Positions 33,503-41,750 of a stretch of DNA of 64,000 nt are shown piece by piece. The stretch lies in contig CAMUDN010000001.1 in NCBI GenBank assembly GCA_947087645.1, positions 124,001-188,000 of the forward strand, written 5' to 3'. A program made the translations under genes and the position numbers. Every line of letters starts with the position of its first letter. The stretch's first letter is position 1. The DNA is from an uncultured Bulleidia sp. GTDB lineage: Bacteria; Bacillota_I; Bacilli_A; Erysipelotrichales; Erysipelotrichaceae. The notes beneath the pieces were generated by a model. It saw only the letters and a list, made by a program, of their open reading frames with translations. It made no database searches and was not told the DNA's origin.

Positions 33503-36500
33503 CTTTTTTTGCCTCCTTTGCTAAGTAAATAGCTTTAATACATGTTTTTAAACTTTCTTTTTTAGAAATAAGAACAATTATTGAATAATTCAAATATTTC
33601 AATTGAATATCTTTTGATAAATGAGAATATAAATGAAATAAGCGTACTCCATCTAATTGTTGTGAAAAAGAAGAACTAAAAGTTATTTCTCGATAATTAC
33701 CAATTTCTTGGTAATGTTGAATATCTTTATCAGATAATGCTAAATCAAATTCTTTTTTATCAAAAATCATTTCTACTTCTTTTGGTAAATGACCATATTG
33801 ATCTTTAATTGCCTTTTTATATTCTTCTAACTGTAAATTATTCTGAATTTTTTCTATTTTTTGATATAAATCTAATTTATCATAATCATCCGTCACAAAA
33901 TCTTTAGGAAGATAAGAAGAAACTTGAATATTATTACTTGTTTTAACTTCTTGATCAATAACTTCTTTTTTATTTTTCTTTGCGATAATTGCTTTTTCAA
34001 GCATTTCAATATACATATCAATACCAACTGTATTAATAAATCCTGACTGAGAAGATCCTAATAAATCACCAGCACCTCGAATAGTTAAATCACGCATAGC
34101 CACTTTATAACCAGAGCCTAATTTAGCAAATTCTTTAATTGTTTGTAATCTTTTTTGGGCTATTTCAGATAATTGACTACGGGGAGGAATCAACAAATAG
34201 GCATAAGCTATTCGATTAGATCTGCCAACTCTTCCTTTCATTTGGTAAAGTTGTGATAAACCAAAATTTTGGGCATTTTCAATAAAAATAGTATTGGCAT
34301 TAGGTATATCAATACCATTTTCCATAATTGTAGTTGTAATTAAAATATCTATTTCTCGCTTTTTAAAGTGAAACATCGTATTTTCAATCTCATCACGGCC
34401 TAACTTACCGTGAATGACAGCAATACGTGCATCTTTAAGATCATTTTGTAATTGCCGTGCTAAATTATAAATTAGATTAATATTATTGTACAAATAAAAA
34501 ACTTGTCCTTTTCTTGATAATTCTTTTTGAATAGCATCAATAATTAGAGCTTTATTTTTTTCGACAATATATGTTTGTACAGAATAACGATTTAAAGGTG
34601 GTGTTTCTAATTGTGACAAAGATCGAATACCAATTAATGACATTTGTAAAGTTCGAGGAATCGGAGTTGCACTTAATGATAATACATCAATACCACTTTT
34701 TAATTCTTTAATACGTTCCTTGTGTTCTACGCCAAAACGATGTTCTTCATCTATTACTAATAAACCTAAATCAGAAAAAACAACATCCTTTGATAATAAA
34801 CGATGTGTACCAATTAAAATATCTATTTTATGTTTTTTCAAGTCAGCTAATATTTTTGATTGTTTTTCGGTACTAACTAATCTATTTAACATTGCCACTC
34901 TAACTGGCCAATTTTGATATCGCTTTTTAAAAGTATCATAATGTTGTTCTGATAAAAGTGTTGTTGGGCATAACAAAGCTACCTGTTTATGATCAAAAAC
35001 AGCCTTAAAAGATGCTCGAATAGATAATTCCGTTTTACCAAAACCAACATCACCACATACTAAACGATCCATTGGTTTATCACTTTCCATATCTTTTTTG
35101 ATTTCAACCATGGCATTTAATTGATCTTTTGTTAGTTCATATGGAAATTCTGCTTCAAATTTTTGCATTTCATCTGTATCTTTACTAAAAGCAAAGCCAA
35201 TATTCTGTTTTCTATTAGCATATAATTCTAAAAGACGATCAGCTATTTCTTCAACATTTTTAGTTAATTTTTTCTTTGTTTTCTCCCAATCACCTGAACC
35301 TAGTTTATTTAATTTAGGTACAATTCCTTCCCGAGAAACAAATTTACGAACTAATTTAAATTGTTCTAAAGGCACTAATAATTCAGCATTGGCACGATAA
35401 ATAATCCTTAAAAAATCACGTTTAACATTATTAATTTCTCTTGTTTCAATACCTACATACTGACCAACACCATAATTAGCATGAACAATATAATCACCAA
35501 CCTCTAACTCCTGATATTCCTGAATAACTTTAGCTATTCTAAACTTATTTTCATATCTTCCTTGGCGATGATGAATTTCAAAAAGTTCACGAGCTGTATA
35601 TACAGCTAAATCGATATCTGCTAGATAAAAACCTTGCGTCCAATTAGCTTCATAAATATATAAACCAGGATTATTAACAGTTTCATCAATTAAATAACTA
35701 TACTTTAGATTATTATCATTTAAAACTTTTTTAACCAGTTGTTCTTCTTTTTTATTTAAAACAAAAACTGTAGATGTTTGTCTTTGCGTTAGTTGAATTC
35801 TTTTTTCTAAATTTTCATTTGGTAAATGAATTTCTTCTATTTGGGATATGTTATCACCAAAGCTATCACCATAATATACTTTGTTTTTTAAAGTAATAAC
35901 TTCCAGATCATGCCACAAATTAAATGTTGCTAAAAATTTATTTTCTTGACTTAATTCTTGAATATAAGAAATGGTATCTTTTTGTAAACGTTTAATTGCT
36001 TCAAAACATAATAATTTATCAGCAATAAATATTTCCACCTGTGGCATATAATCGTTAATAGATGCTAATTTATCCAATAAAGAATAGTAAAGGTACATGC
36101 TTTTATCAAATAAATGTCTTTCCATTGAAGCTATTGTTTGACTTAATTCATCTTGTAAAAAAGGATTTAATTGATCCGACCATTTTTGTTGTATTTTATG
36201 TTTTATTTCCCCTATTTGTTCATCATTAAATAAAACAATCGAAGCCGGAATAATTTCTACATCATCAATTTGACATATCGTCCTTTGTGAATTTTCATCA
36301 AAAAAACGAATTGATTCTATCTCTTGGTCAAAAAACTCTACTCTTATAGGATGATCATAATTAATTGAATAAACATCAACTATTCCTCCTCTAAAAGAAA
36401 AAGTTAATGGTTGATCAACATGAGCTTGTTGTTGATATCCACCAGCCAATAATCTTTCTTTTAATTCATTCATTGTATAAGAATAATTTTTTTGTAAATG

Positions 36501-36911
36501 AATAGTTGCTTTAGCAAATTGATTGGGTAAGGGAAGATATCGCAAATAAGCAGCTGGACAAGTAACTACTACTTGTTTGTAATTTTTCTGTAATGAAAAT
36601 AAAGTATCAACTTGTTGAGCTCTTAATTCTGGTGATGTAGCAATAGCTTCCACCCGTAAACTTTCATCACTGGCAAATAAAGAACATTCATCATCACTTA
36701 AAAAAGATAATAGACGTTCATACAATTGTTGAGCTAAATAAAGATTAGGTTTTAAAATGATTATTGGTCTTGGATTTTGTTGATAAGAAGTTGCAATTAA
36801 AAGTGCCTCTTGAATTAGAGAAGAAATAGTGATTGGTGATTTTCTTGCTGTAAATTCTTGAATAGCAACATTATTTTCAAGTTTTTTATATAACCAATTA
36901 GGAATTGCCAT
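33492..36911 (-). CDS. mfd: Transcription-repair coupling factor
   Basis: 1139 residues. The UvrB-homology region is at the N terminus (RGGIVDVYSINYDHPIRVEFFD), the RNA polymerase-interaction domain follows (YIVHANYGVGQYVGIE), then RecG-like motor motifs: GDVGFGKTELSIRA, LLCPTTLLSEQH, IDEEHRFGV, LSATPIPRTLQM, MENGIDIPNANTIFI, YQMKGRVGRSNRIAYAYL. It removes stalled RNA polymerase from lesions and recruits UvrA. AAGGAG stands before the ATG. It lies between pth and rqcP as in Bacillus. Confidence 0.97.
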   Translation of the reverse strand: MAIPNWLYKKLENNVAIQEFTARKSPITISSLIQEALLIATSYQQNPRPIIILKPNLYLAQQLYERLLSFLSDDECSLFASDESLRVEAIATSPELRAQQVDTLFSLQKNYKQVVVTCPAAYLRYLPLPNQFAKATIHLQKNYSYTMNELKERLLAGGYQQQAHVDQPLTFSFRGGIVDVYSINYDHPIRVEFFDQEIESIRFFDENSQRTICQIDDVEIIPASIVLFNDEQIGEIKHKIQQKWSDQLNPFLQDELSQTIASMERHLFDKSMYLYYSLLDKLASINDYMPQVEIFIADKLLCFEAIKRLQKDTISYIQELSQENKFLATFNLWHDLEVITLKNKVYYGDSFGDNISQIEEIHLPNENLEKRIQLTQRQTSTVFVLNKKEEQLVKKVLNDNNLKYSYLIDETVNNPGLYIYEANWTQGFYLADIDLAVYTARELFEIHHRQGRYENKFRIAKVIQEYQELEVGDYIVHANYGVGQYVGIETREINNVKRDFLRIIYRANAELLVPLEQFKLVRKFVSREGIVPKLNKLGSGDWEKTKKKLTKNVEEIADRLLELYANRKQNIGFAFSKDTDEMQKFEAEFPYELTKDQLNAMVEIKKDMESDKPMDRLVCGDVGFGKTELSIRASFKAVFDHKQVALLCPTTLLSEQHYDTFKKRYQNWPVRVAMLNRLVSTEKQSKILADLKKHKIDILIGTHRLLSKDVVFSDLGLLVIDEEHRFGVEHKERIKELKSGIDVLSLSATPIPRTLQMSLIGIRSLSQLETPPLNRYSVQTYIVEKNKALIIDAIQKELSRKGQVFYLYNNINLIYNLARQLQNDLKDARIAVIHGKLGRDEIENTMFHFKKREIDILITTTIMENGIDIPNANTIFIENAQNFGLSQLYQMKGRVGRSNRIAYAYLLIPPRSQLSEIAQKRLQTIKEFAKLGSGYKVAMRDLTIRGAGDLLGSSQSGFINTVGIDMYIEMLEKAIIAKKNKKEVIDQEVKTSNNIQVSSYLPKDFVTDDYDKLDLYQKIEKIQNNLQLEEYKKAIKDQYGHLPKEVEMIFDKKEFDLALSDKDIQHYQEIGNYREITFSSSFSQQLDGVRLFHLYSHLSKDIQLKYLNYSIIVLISKKESLKTCIKAIYLAKEAKKDAS

Positions 36912-36951
36912 GCTTACTCCTTACTTTGTACTATACGATAAAAATACAATA

Positions 36952-37530
36952 CTAATTTTTAACTTGACTATTAAAGTCATTCATTACTTTATCCATTTTT
37001 TCATTTAGCCAATTAAAAGATGCTTGGGCAGCTCTCTTTATACAATTTTCAAAATCTTCTCTTTCATTTGGTAAAACAGGTGATAAAACCCAATCAGGAA
37101 CTTGATCATGATGACCACTTTGACAATGACCAACTCCAATACGGATACGTGGTATATCCTGACTTGCTAAATATAGTTGGATCGATTTCATACCTTTTTG
37201 ACCCCCACTTGAACCTTGTTTTCGTATGCGTAAAACACCAACCTTTAAATCCATATCATCATGAATAACTAAAATATCTGTTAACTTTATTTTATAAAAA
37301 CGAACTGCTTCTGATACAGCAATTCCCGATTCATTCATAAATGTTTGTGGTTTCATTAAAATAACTTGTTGACCATTTATAACTGTTTGTGCAATTAATG
37401 CATGCCATTTTTCTTGTTTAACTTCAACATGACAAATTTTAGCTAATTCATCTATCACCAAAAAACCGCTATTATGCCTTGTTTGCTCATATTTTTTACC
37501 AGGATTACCTAAACCAACAATTAATTTCAT
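36952..37530 (-). CDS. pth: Peptidyl-tRNA hydrolase
   Basis: 192 residues. MKLIVGLGNPGKKYEQTRHNSGFLVID carries the substrate Asn and the catalytic His (about 19). KPQTFMNESG, ILVIHDDMDL and GSSGGQKGMKSI complete the active site. It frees tRNA from dropped-off peptidyl-tRNA. It overlaps the upstream gene by 4 bp (ATGA) and leads to mfd after 40 bp. Confidence 0.97.
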   Translation of the reverse strand: MKLIVGLGNPGKKYEQTRHNSGFLVIDELAKICHVEVKQEKWHALIAQTVINGQQVILMKPQTFMNESGIAVSEAVRFYKIKLTDILVIHDDMDLKVGVLRIRKQGSSGGQKGMKSIQLYLASQDIPRIRIGVGHCQSGHHDQVPDWVLSPVLPNEREDFENCIKRAAQASFNWLNEKMDKVMNDFNSQVKN

Positions 37531-38357
37531 TTATGATCCTCATTTTCTACATCGGTTAATTTTTCCATAACCATCGTTTCATTTATCTTTTCTGCATTTT
37601 CTTTGCTTGTAGATAAATCTAAATGAAGATTATTTACAAATCTTTTACAAGCACCTGATAAATTAAAACAATGTATTTGATTGATATATTTTGCATATGC
37701 TTCTTGATCATTTTTATCTTTTGCTATTTTAGCTAACAAAGAAACGCAAATCGCCTTATATATGCCAATCATAGCTTTATAATACTTAATATTTTCATAT
37801 TCACCATTAATAATCATTTGATAAAATTTTTGCCCTTTATCTTCTTCTGATAAATATAATTTTTTAGCTTCTAAACCTATTTGTGTTACCATTGATGTCT
37901 CTGTTTTTTTAATAATAGGACATAACTTCTCAAAAAAAGGTGAAATAAGTTCTTTATGCCCATTTCCATATAAGATATTTGGAATAGAAATATATAAAAA
38001 GAAAAAACTATCTTCGTTTGCTTCAAGTACAAATTGATCTTGTTTTTTACTCAATAAAAGATCAGGTTTTAATTCTGATAATACCTTCATCAATTCTTCA
38101 TAATCTTCATATATTGCTAAACCCCACATTTTTAAAACTTCTGTTTTCTGTAAAAAAACAGGATTCTTTACTTGAAATTTTTTTTCTAAAGAATATATTT
38201 TTTGATTAAAAATTTCTTTATTGCCAACATTTGACATTGTTTCAATTAAAGCTTTATTTTTTTTGTTTTGTTGATTAGCATATATGATTTTAATAATTAA
38301 ATACAATATCAAAACCCACATTACTATATTAAGAATTACTGACATTATTTTTGGCAT
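37527..38357 (-). CDS. Membrane-anchored protein of unknown function
   Basis: 276 residues that I do not recognise. An N-terminal membrane helix (about 5-27) is followed by a helix-rich cytoplasmic domain of about 220 residues without obvious catalytic motifs, and an acidic tail. The repeated helices (for example EDYEELMKVLSELKPDLLL, EDKGQKFYQMIINGEYENIKYY) could form a TPR-like solenoid, but this is a guess. GGAGGA lies before the ATG. Its stop overlaps the pth start, so it is the first gene of a pth-mfd-rqcP-divIC transcript. The start is 73 bp from a divergent gene. Confidence 0.8.
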   Translation of the reverse strand: MPKIMSVILNIVMWVLILYLIIKIIYANQQNKKNKALIETMSNVGNKEIFNQKIYSLEKKFQVKNPVFLQKTEVLKMWGLAIYEDYEELMKVLSELKPDLLLSKKQDQFVLEANEDSFFFLYISIPNILYGNGHKELISPFFEKLCPIIKKTETSMVTQIGLEAKKLYLSEEDKGQKFYQMIINGEYENIKYYKAMIGIYKAICVSLLAKIAKDKNDQEAYAKYINQIHCFNLSGACKRFVNNLHLDLSTSKENAEKINETMVMEKLTDVENEDHK

Positions 38358-38430
38358 GTTAATTATCCTCCATTTGTATTCATTATTATTATACAGTACA
38401 ATAGCAAAGACAAACAGAAAGGAAAGTTTT

Positions 38431-39186
38431 ATGACTAATTTACCTAGAAAAAAAATGAATTTAACACTGGTAGCTAAAAGTATTATTGGTTTAGGTATTA
38501 TTGTTTTACTATGTTCTACAGTTGTTTTGTATAATCCGCAACTAACAAAACCAAAAGTGGAAAATAAAATATTAAAGACTAAAGATACTAAAGATATAAC
38601 CCTTCCTGTTGCTTTAACTGATCCAGCAAGTGTTACTGTTTTAGTTGATAAAAAACACGGTTTAAGTAAGGAATATATTCCAGAAAATTTAACTGCGCCA
38701 TATCTTAATAGTACAGCAGATGTTATTCAATTAAGATCTGATGCAGCTACTTCAGCTAAAGCTATGTATGACAAAGCAAAAGCTGAATCAATACCTCTCT
38801 TTTTCACTTTTGGCTACTTAAGTTATGCACAACAAAAAGATTTTTATGAAAATCAAGTTTCTTTACGTGGTAAAGAAGAAGCAAGTAAATCCATTCCTAA
38901 ACCAGGCTTTTCTGAAAATCAAACAGGCTTAGCTTTCGATGTTACAGATACAGCTAATGGTAATAATAATCTGCAATTCAAAGATACTACTACTTTTAAA
39001 TGGTTGTGTACGCATGCTCATGAATTTGGTTTCATTCTCCGTTATCCAGAAAATAAAGAAAAATTTACTGATTATAACTTTATGCCTTGGCATTGGCGTT
39101 TTGTTGGGATTGATACAGCTCAAAAAATGTTTGCTAAAGGAGGAGTTAATTTAACTTTTGAAGAGTATTTCCAAATTCAAAAGTAG
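38431..39186 (+). CDS. VanY-like M15 protein with lost catalytic residues (probable pseudoenzyme)
   Basis: 251 residues from the ATG at 38431, which has AAAGGA before it; an in-frame ATG at 38284 overlaps the divergent gene and is rejected. A signal anchor (about 14-32) leads to an M15B domain aligned with VanY. But the SGYRSY motif reads FGYLSY (Leu130), SEHQTG reads SENQTG (Asn163 for the zinc His), and EPWH reads MPWHWR (Met218 for the catalytic Glu). Asp170 and His221 remain. With one zinc ligand, the general base and the substrate Arg lost, hydrolysis is unlikely, while the fold seems kept. The protein may bind peptidoglycan stems or regulate the intact VanY at 25415-26182. Confidence 0.82.
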   Translation: MTNLPRKKMNLTLVAKSIIGLGIIVLLCSTVVLYNPQLTKPKVENKILKTKDTKDITLPVALTDPASVTVLVDKKHGLSKEYIPENLTAPYLNSTADVIQLRSDAATSAKAMYDKAKAESIPLFFTFGYLSYAQQKDFYENQVSLRGKEEASKSIPKPGFSENQTGLAFDVTDTANGNNNLQFKDTTTFKWLCTHAHEFGFILRYPENKEKFTDYNFMPWHWRFVGIDTAQKMFAKGGVNLTFEEYFQIQK

Positions 39187-39187
39187 A

Positions 39188-39216
39188 TTGACACTAACTG
39201 ATGTTTTGTCTATAAT
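39188..39216 (+). promoter_or_regulatory. Consensus promoter of rpmH
   Basis: TTGACA (39188-39193), 17 bp, TATAAT (39211-39216): both boxes and the spacer match the sigma-A consensus exactly. The -35 begins 2 bp after the previous stop codon. Confidence 0.92.
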
Positions 39217-39264
39217 TATCTAGCAATGTTTTCAATTATGTAAAAATGTATTGGAGGTGGCATG

Positions 39265-39399
39265 ATGAAGAGAACATACCAACCAAGCAAAAGAAAAACA
39301 AAAGCTACCCATGGTTTCAGAGCTCGTATGGCTACTAAAGGCGGACGTCAAGTTCTGGCTAGACGTAGAGCAAAGGGAAGAAAGGTTTTATCTGCTTAA
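39265..39399 (+). CDS. rpmH: 50S ribosomal protein L34
   Basis: 44 residues, starting MKRTYQPSKRKTKATHGFRA and ending ARRRAKGRKVLSA, the invariant L34 pattern. GGAGG lies 7 nt before this ATG; another ATG directly upstream (39262) would add one Met. It is the first gene of the rpmH-rnpA-yidC-khpB cluster on the left of oriC, the arrangement common to most bacteria. It is expressed from a perfect consensus promoter and followed at once by a hairpin terminator, so only part of the transcription should reach rnpA. Confidence 0.97.
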   Translation: MKRTYQPSKRKTKATHGFRARMATKGGRQVLARRRAKGRKVLSA

Positions 39400-39420
39400 G
39401 TCACCTATAGGTGACTTTTT
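39398..39420 (+). terminator. rpmH terminator/attenuator
   Basis: AAGTCACC-TATA-GGTGACTT followed by Ts. The stem begins within the rpmH stop codon and ends 10 bp before the rnpA start. Confidence 0.85.
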
Positions 39421-39429
39421 ATTTAAATT

Positions 39430-39759
39430 ATGAAAAAGAAAAATAGAATCAGAAAAAAAGAAGAATTTCAAAAATTAATTCATGGTGCAAAAAAAAATAT
39501 TAATCCTTCTTTTGTTATTTATTTTATTAGTAAAAAAGATAAAGAAGCAAGAATCGGTATTTCTGTTCCTAAAAAAATTGGTAAAGCTGTGAAACGTAAC
39601 TTATACAAGCGACAAGTAAGGATGATGTTAGAAAAAATAATTAATTTTACAGATTATCCTTATGATATTGTCATAATTATTCGCTTTGCATATCCTAATA
39701 AGTCTTTTGAAGAAAATCAAAAACTATTGGAAAGAAGCTTAATTAAAGATATAATTTAA
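39430..39759 (+). CDS. rnpA: Ribonuclease P protein component
   Basis: 109 residues. It starts MKKKNRIRKKEEFQKLI and has the RNR-type motif GKAVKRNLYKRQVR. It assists the RNase P RNA in cutting tRNA 5' leaders. No ribosome site stands before the ATG: the preceding bases are the T-tract of the rpmH terminator. Expression therefore depends on read-through and probably weak initiation, giving far less RnpA than L34. Confidence 0.95.
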   Translation: MKKKNRIRKKEEFQKLIHGAKKNINPSFVIYFISKKDKEARIGISVPKKIGKAVKRNLYKRQVRMMLEKIINFTDYPYDIVIIIRFAYPNKSFEENQKLLERSLIKDII

Positions 39760-39779
39760 ATATTATACAAGGAGTTTTT

Positions 39780-40682
39780 ATGAAATTATCAACACGTACC
39801 AAAAAACTAATAGCTTTGGCTTTATTTATTGGCATTCTCGTAACTACAACAGGCTGTTCTGTTCCTCGTGATGCTGCTAAAAATGTTATTTTAATCAAAA
39901 ATGATACGTCTTTCTTTTATGTTTTTCAAAATGAAAGTTGGTTTCAAGCTATTTTTGTATGGCCAGTTGCTTGGCTTATCAATCATCTTTCAACACTTAT
40001 TGGCGTTGGAGGATCAATTGCTCTTGTAACAATTGTTATTACTGTTTTATTATCTCTAGCTACTTTCAAATCACAAGTAACTATGCAACGAATGCAGCAA
40101 ATTCAACCAGAACTAAATAAAATTCAAAAGAAATATGAAGGAATGACCGACAACGCTTCGAAAATGCGGATGGCGCAAGAACAACAAGCTCTTATGAAAA
40201 AGAATGATCTTCATATGGGATCAATGTTCTTAGTTCAACTACTTCAATTTCCAATTATTATGGCTATGTTCTTTGCCATTCAAAGATCACAAGCAGTAGC
40301 TACCGGTTCATTCTTAGGAATGGAATTTCAATTAACACCATTGCAAGGATTACAAAATTTAATGCATGGGCAATTATCAAATATTTCTTATATCATCTTA
40401 TTTTTACTGATGATTTTATCTCAGTTTGCTTTGATTAAGTTACCGATGGAATTACAACAACGAAAAAATGAAAAAGAAGCTTTAAAACATCATCGTCGTC
40501 CAGAGGTTGTTAAAAATGGTAGTCAACAAGCTATGACACAATATATGATGGTAGGAATGGTTGCTATATTTGGTTTGACTTGGTTCTCTGGAATGTCATA
40601 TTATTGGCTTGTTCGTAATATTGTTGATATTGCTAAAACAATTGTTGTTCAAAAGAAAATTGATAAACAGGGAGGCAAGTAA
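39780..40682 (+). CDS. yidC: Membrane protein insertase YidC/Oxa1
   Basis: 300 residues, Gram-positive short form. The signal peptide has a lipobox (TTGC, Cys26). Five hydrophobic helices follow, with the cytoplasmic hairpin after the first (MQRMQQIQPELNKIQKKYEG) and the groove Arg not individually assigned. The C-terminal tail is basic (VQKKIDKQGGK). It inserts membrane proteins alone or with SecYEG. AAGGAG lies before the ATG. The stop overlaps the khpB start (TAATG). Confidence 0.95.
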   Translation: MKLSTRTKKLIALALFIGILVTTTGCSVPRDAAKNVILIKNDTSFFYVFQNESWFQAIFVWPVAWLINHLSTLIGVGGSIALVTIVITVLLSLATFKSQVTMQRMQQIQPELNKIQKKYEGMTDNASKMRMAQEQQALMKKNDLHMGSMFLVQLLQFPIIMAMFFAIQRSQAVATGSFLGMEFQLTPLQGLQNLMHGQLSNISYIILFLLMILSQFALIKLPMELQQRKNEKEALKHHRRPEVVKNGSQQAMTQYMMVGMVAIFGLTWFSGMSYYWLVRNIVDIAKTIVVQKKIDKQGGK

Positions 40683-41302
40683 TGAAAATTTATATTGGTG
40701 AAAATTTAAATGTAATTTTAGAAGAAGCTGCTCAAGAATTATCAATTGATAGAGAGTTATTGCAATACTCAATTCTTCATCAAGATGAAAATGAAGTACA
40801 AGCATATGTCTATACAACTGATGATATTAAAGAATTTTTATTTAATTATTTAGGTGATTTCTTCACTGAAATAGACTTAGATATTGAAGTTTCCATCGAA
40901 GAATTATTTAACAGTTATCATGTTAATCTAAATGCTGAAAATAATGCTATTTTAATTGGTAAACAAGGGCGAACATTACAAGCATTTAATATTCTTATTA
41001 AATCAGTTGTTAATGCTGTTTTTAAGCGACATATAGACGTCGTAATTGATATTAATCATTACAAAGAAGATCGTTATGCAAAAATTAAATCATTAGCTAA
41101 GAGAATAGCTCGCCAAGTACAAGAAAGTCATGTTGATGTTGCTTTAGATCCAATGCCTAATGATGAAAGAAAAGTAATTCATAAAGCTCTTAGTGATTGG
41201 GAAGGTATTTCTACAGAATCAGAAGGAGTCGGAGCTCAACGTCATATCTGCATTCGCTTTCATAAAGAAGATGTTGAAGAAATTCCTAATATGTCTTTAT
41301 AA
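40682..41302 (+). CDS. khpB: RNA-binding protein KhpB (Jag/EloR)
   Basis: 206 residues: an N-terminal Jag domain (about 1-50), a KH domain (NNAILIGKQGRTLQAFNILIKSVVN) and an R3H domain (RKVIHKALSDWEGISTESEGVGAQRHICIRF). KhpB binds RNA with KhpA and affects cell elongation and division. It is coupled to yidC by a 1-bp overlap and ends the cluster before the oriC terminator. Confidence 0.93.
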   Translation: MKIYIGENLNVILEEAAQELSIDRELLQYSILHQDENEVQAYVYTTDDIKEFLFNYLGDFFTEIDLDIEVSIEELFNSYHVNLNAENNAILIGKQGRTLQAFNILIKSVVNAVFKRHIDVVIDINHYKEDRYAKIKSLAKRIARQVQESHVDVALDPMPNDERKVIHKALSDWEGISTESEGVGAQRHICIRFHKEDVEEIPNMSL

Positions 41303-41318
41303 GATACAAAGATTAATT

Positions 41319-41347
41319 AAAGTCGAAAATCAAAATTTCGACTTTTT
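41319..41347 (+). terminator. Terminator of the rpmH-khpB cluster
   Basis: AAAGTCGAAA pairs perfectly with TTTCGACTTT (7-nt loop) and is followed by Ts. It shields oriC from incoming transcription. Confidence 0.88.
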
Positions 41348-41422
41348 ATTTTCTGAAAATATTTTGTTGATTATATAAAATTAAATATTTTTCTTTATAA
41401 CTTTTTAAACACTATAAAAGTT

Positions 41423-41460
41423 ATACTTTTCAACAATTGTGGATAATTGTTGAAAAGTAT
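41423..41460. repeat. 38-bp palindrome centred on a DnaA box
   Basis: Perfect 16-bp arms (ATACTTTTCAACAATT and its complement) enclose GTGGAT, so the loop plus inner arm ends form the DnaA box TGTGGATAA at 41438-41446. It lies 75 bp past the khpB terminator and lacks a T-tract, so it is unlikely to be another terminator. Confidence 0.85.
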
Positions 41461-41710
41461 TATAAGTGCTTTATTTATCTATCTTTTTTAATTGTGGAGT
41501 GTGTTAATTCAAACTTTTAAATTATCTTTTTTATCATGATTATCAACATTCTCCACAGTTGATTATTTTATCAACAATTTATCCACAATCATATTTTGTG
41601 GAATATGTGGATAAATAATTCAAATACAATAACCAATTATTCTTTATTTAATTTTTAATTGTGGATAAAATAATTATCCACAATTTTTCTCTTTTTTTAT
41701 TTTTTATTTC

Positions 41711-41729
41711 GTCTTAAAATAGTTAAGAC
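41711..41729 (+). promoter_or_regulatory. Possible dnaA promoter with overlapping inverted repeat
   Basis: GTCTTAA and TTAAGAC (5-bp spacer) form an inverted repeat, overlapping a -10-like TAAAAT (41715-41720), 30 bp before the dnaA ATG. It could be an operator or an mRNA hairpin. Confidence 0.35.
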
Positions 41730-41750
41730 TCTTACATAAAGGTGAATCTT

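Larger units (their letters stand above)
41348..41741. other. oriC, upstream (incC-like) DnaA-box cluster
   Basis: This non-coding stretch before dnaA holds five perfect DnaA boxes: TGTGGATAA at 41438-41446, 41606-41614 and 41660-41668; TTATCCACA at 41579-41587 and 41674-41682. One-mismatch sites include TTCTCCACA (41549-41557) and TGTGGAATA (41597-41605). The last two perfect boxes face each other 5 bp apart. T-rich, low-stability DNA follows at 41683-41710. Position between the rnpA cluster and dnaA is the standard Firmicutes origin. Confidence 0.95.

Noticed and set aside
39262..39264. Start of rpmH at the first ATG of the ATGATG pair
   Set aside because: The second ATG has better ribosome-site spacing and gives the exact L34 start; the difference is one Met.
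41493..41501. TGTGGAGTG as a DnaA box
   Set aside because: It differs from the consensus in the last three positions; not counted among the boxes.
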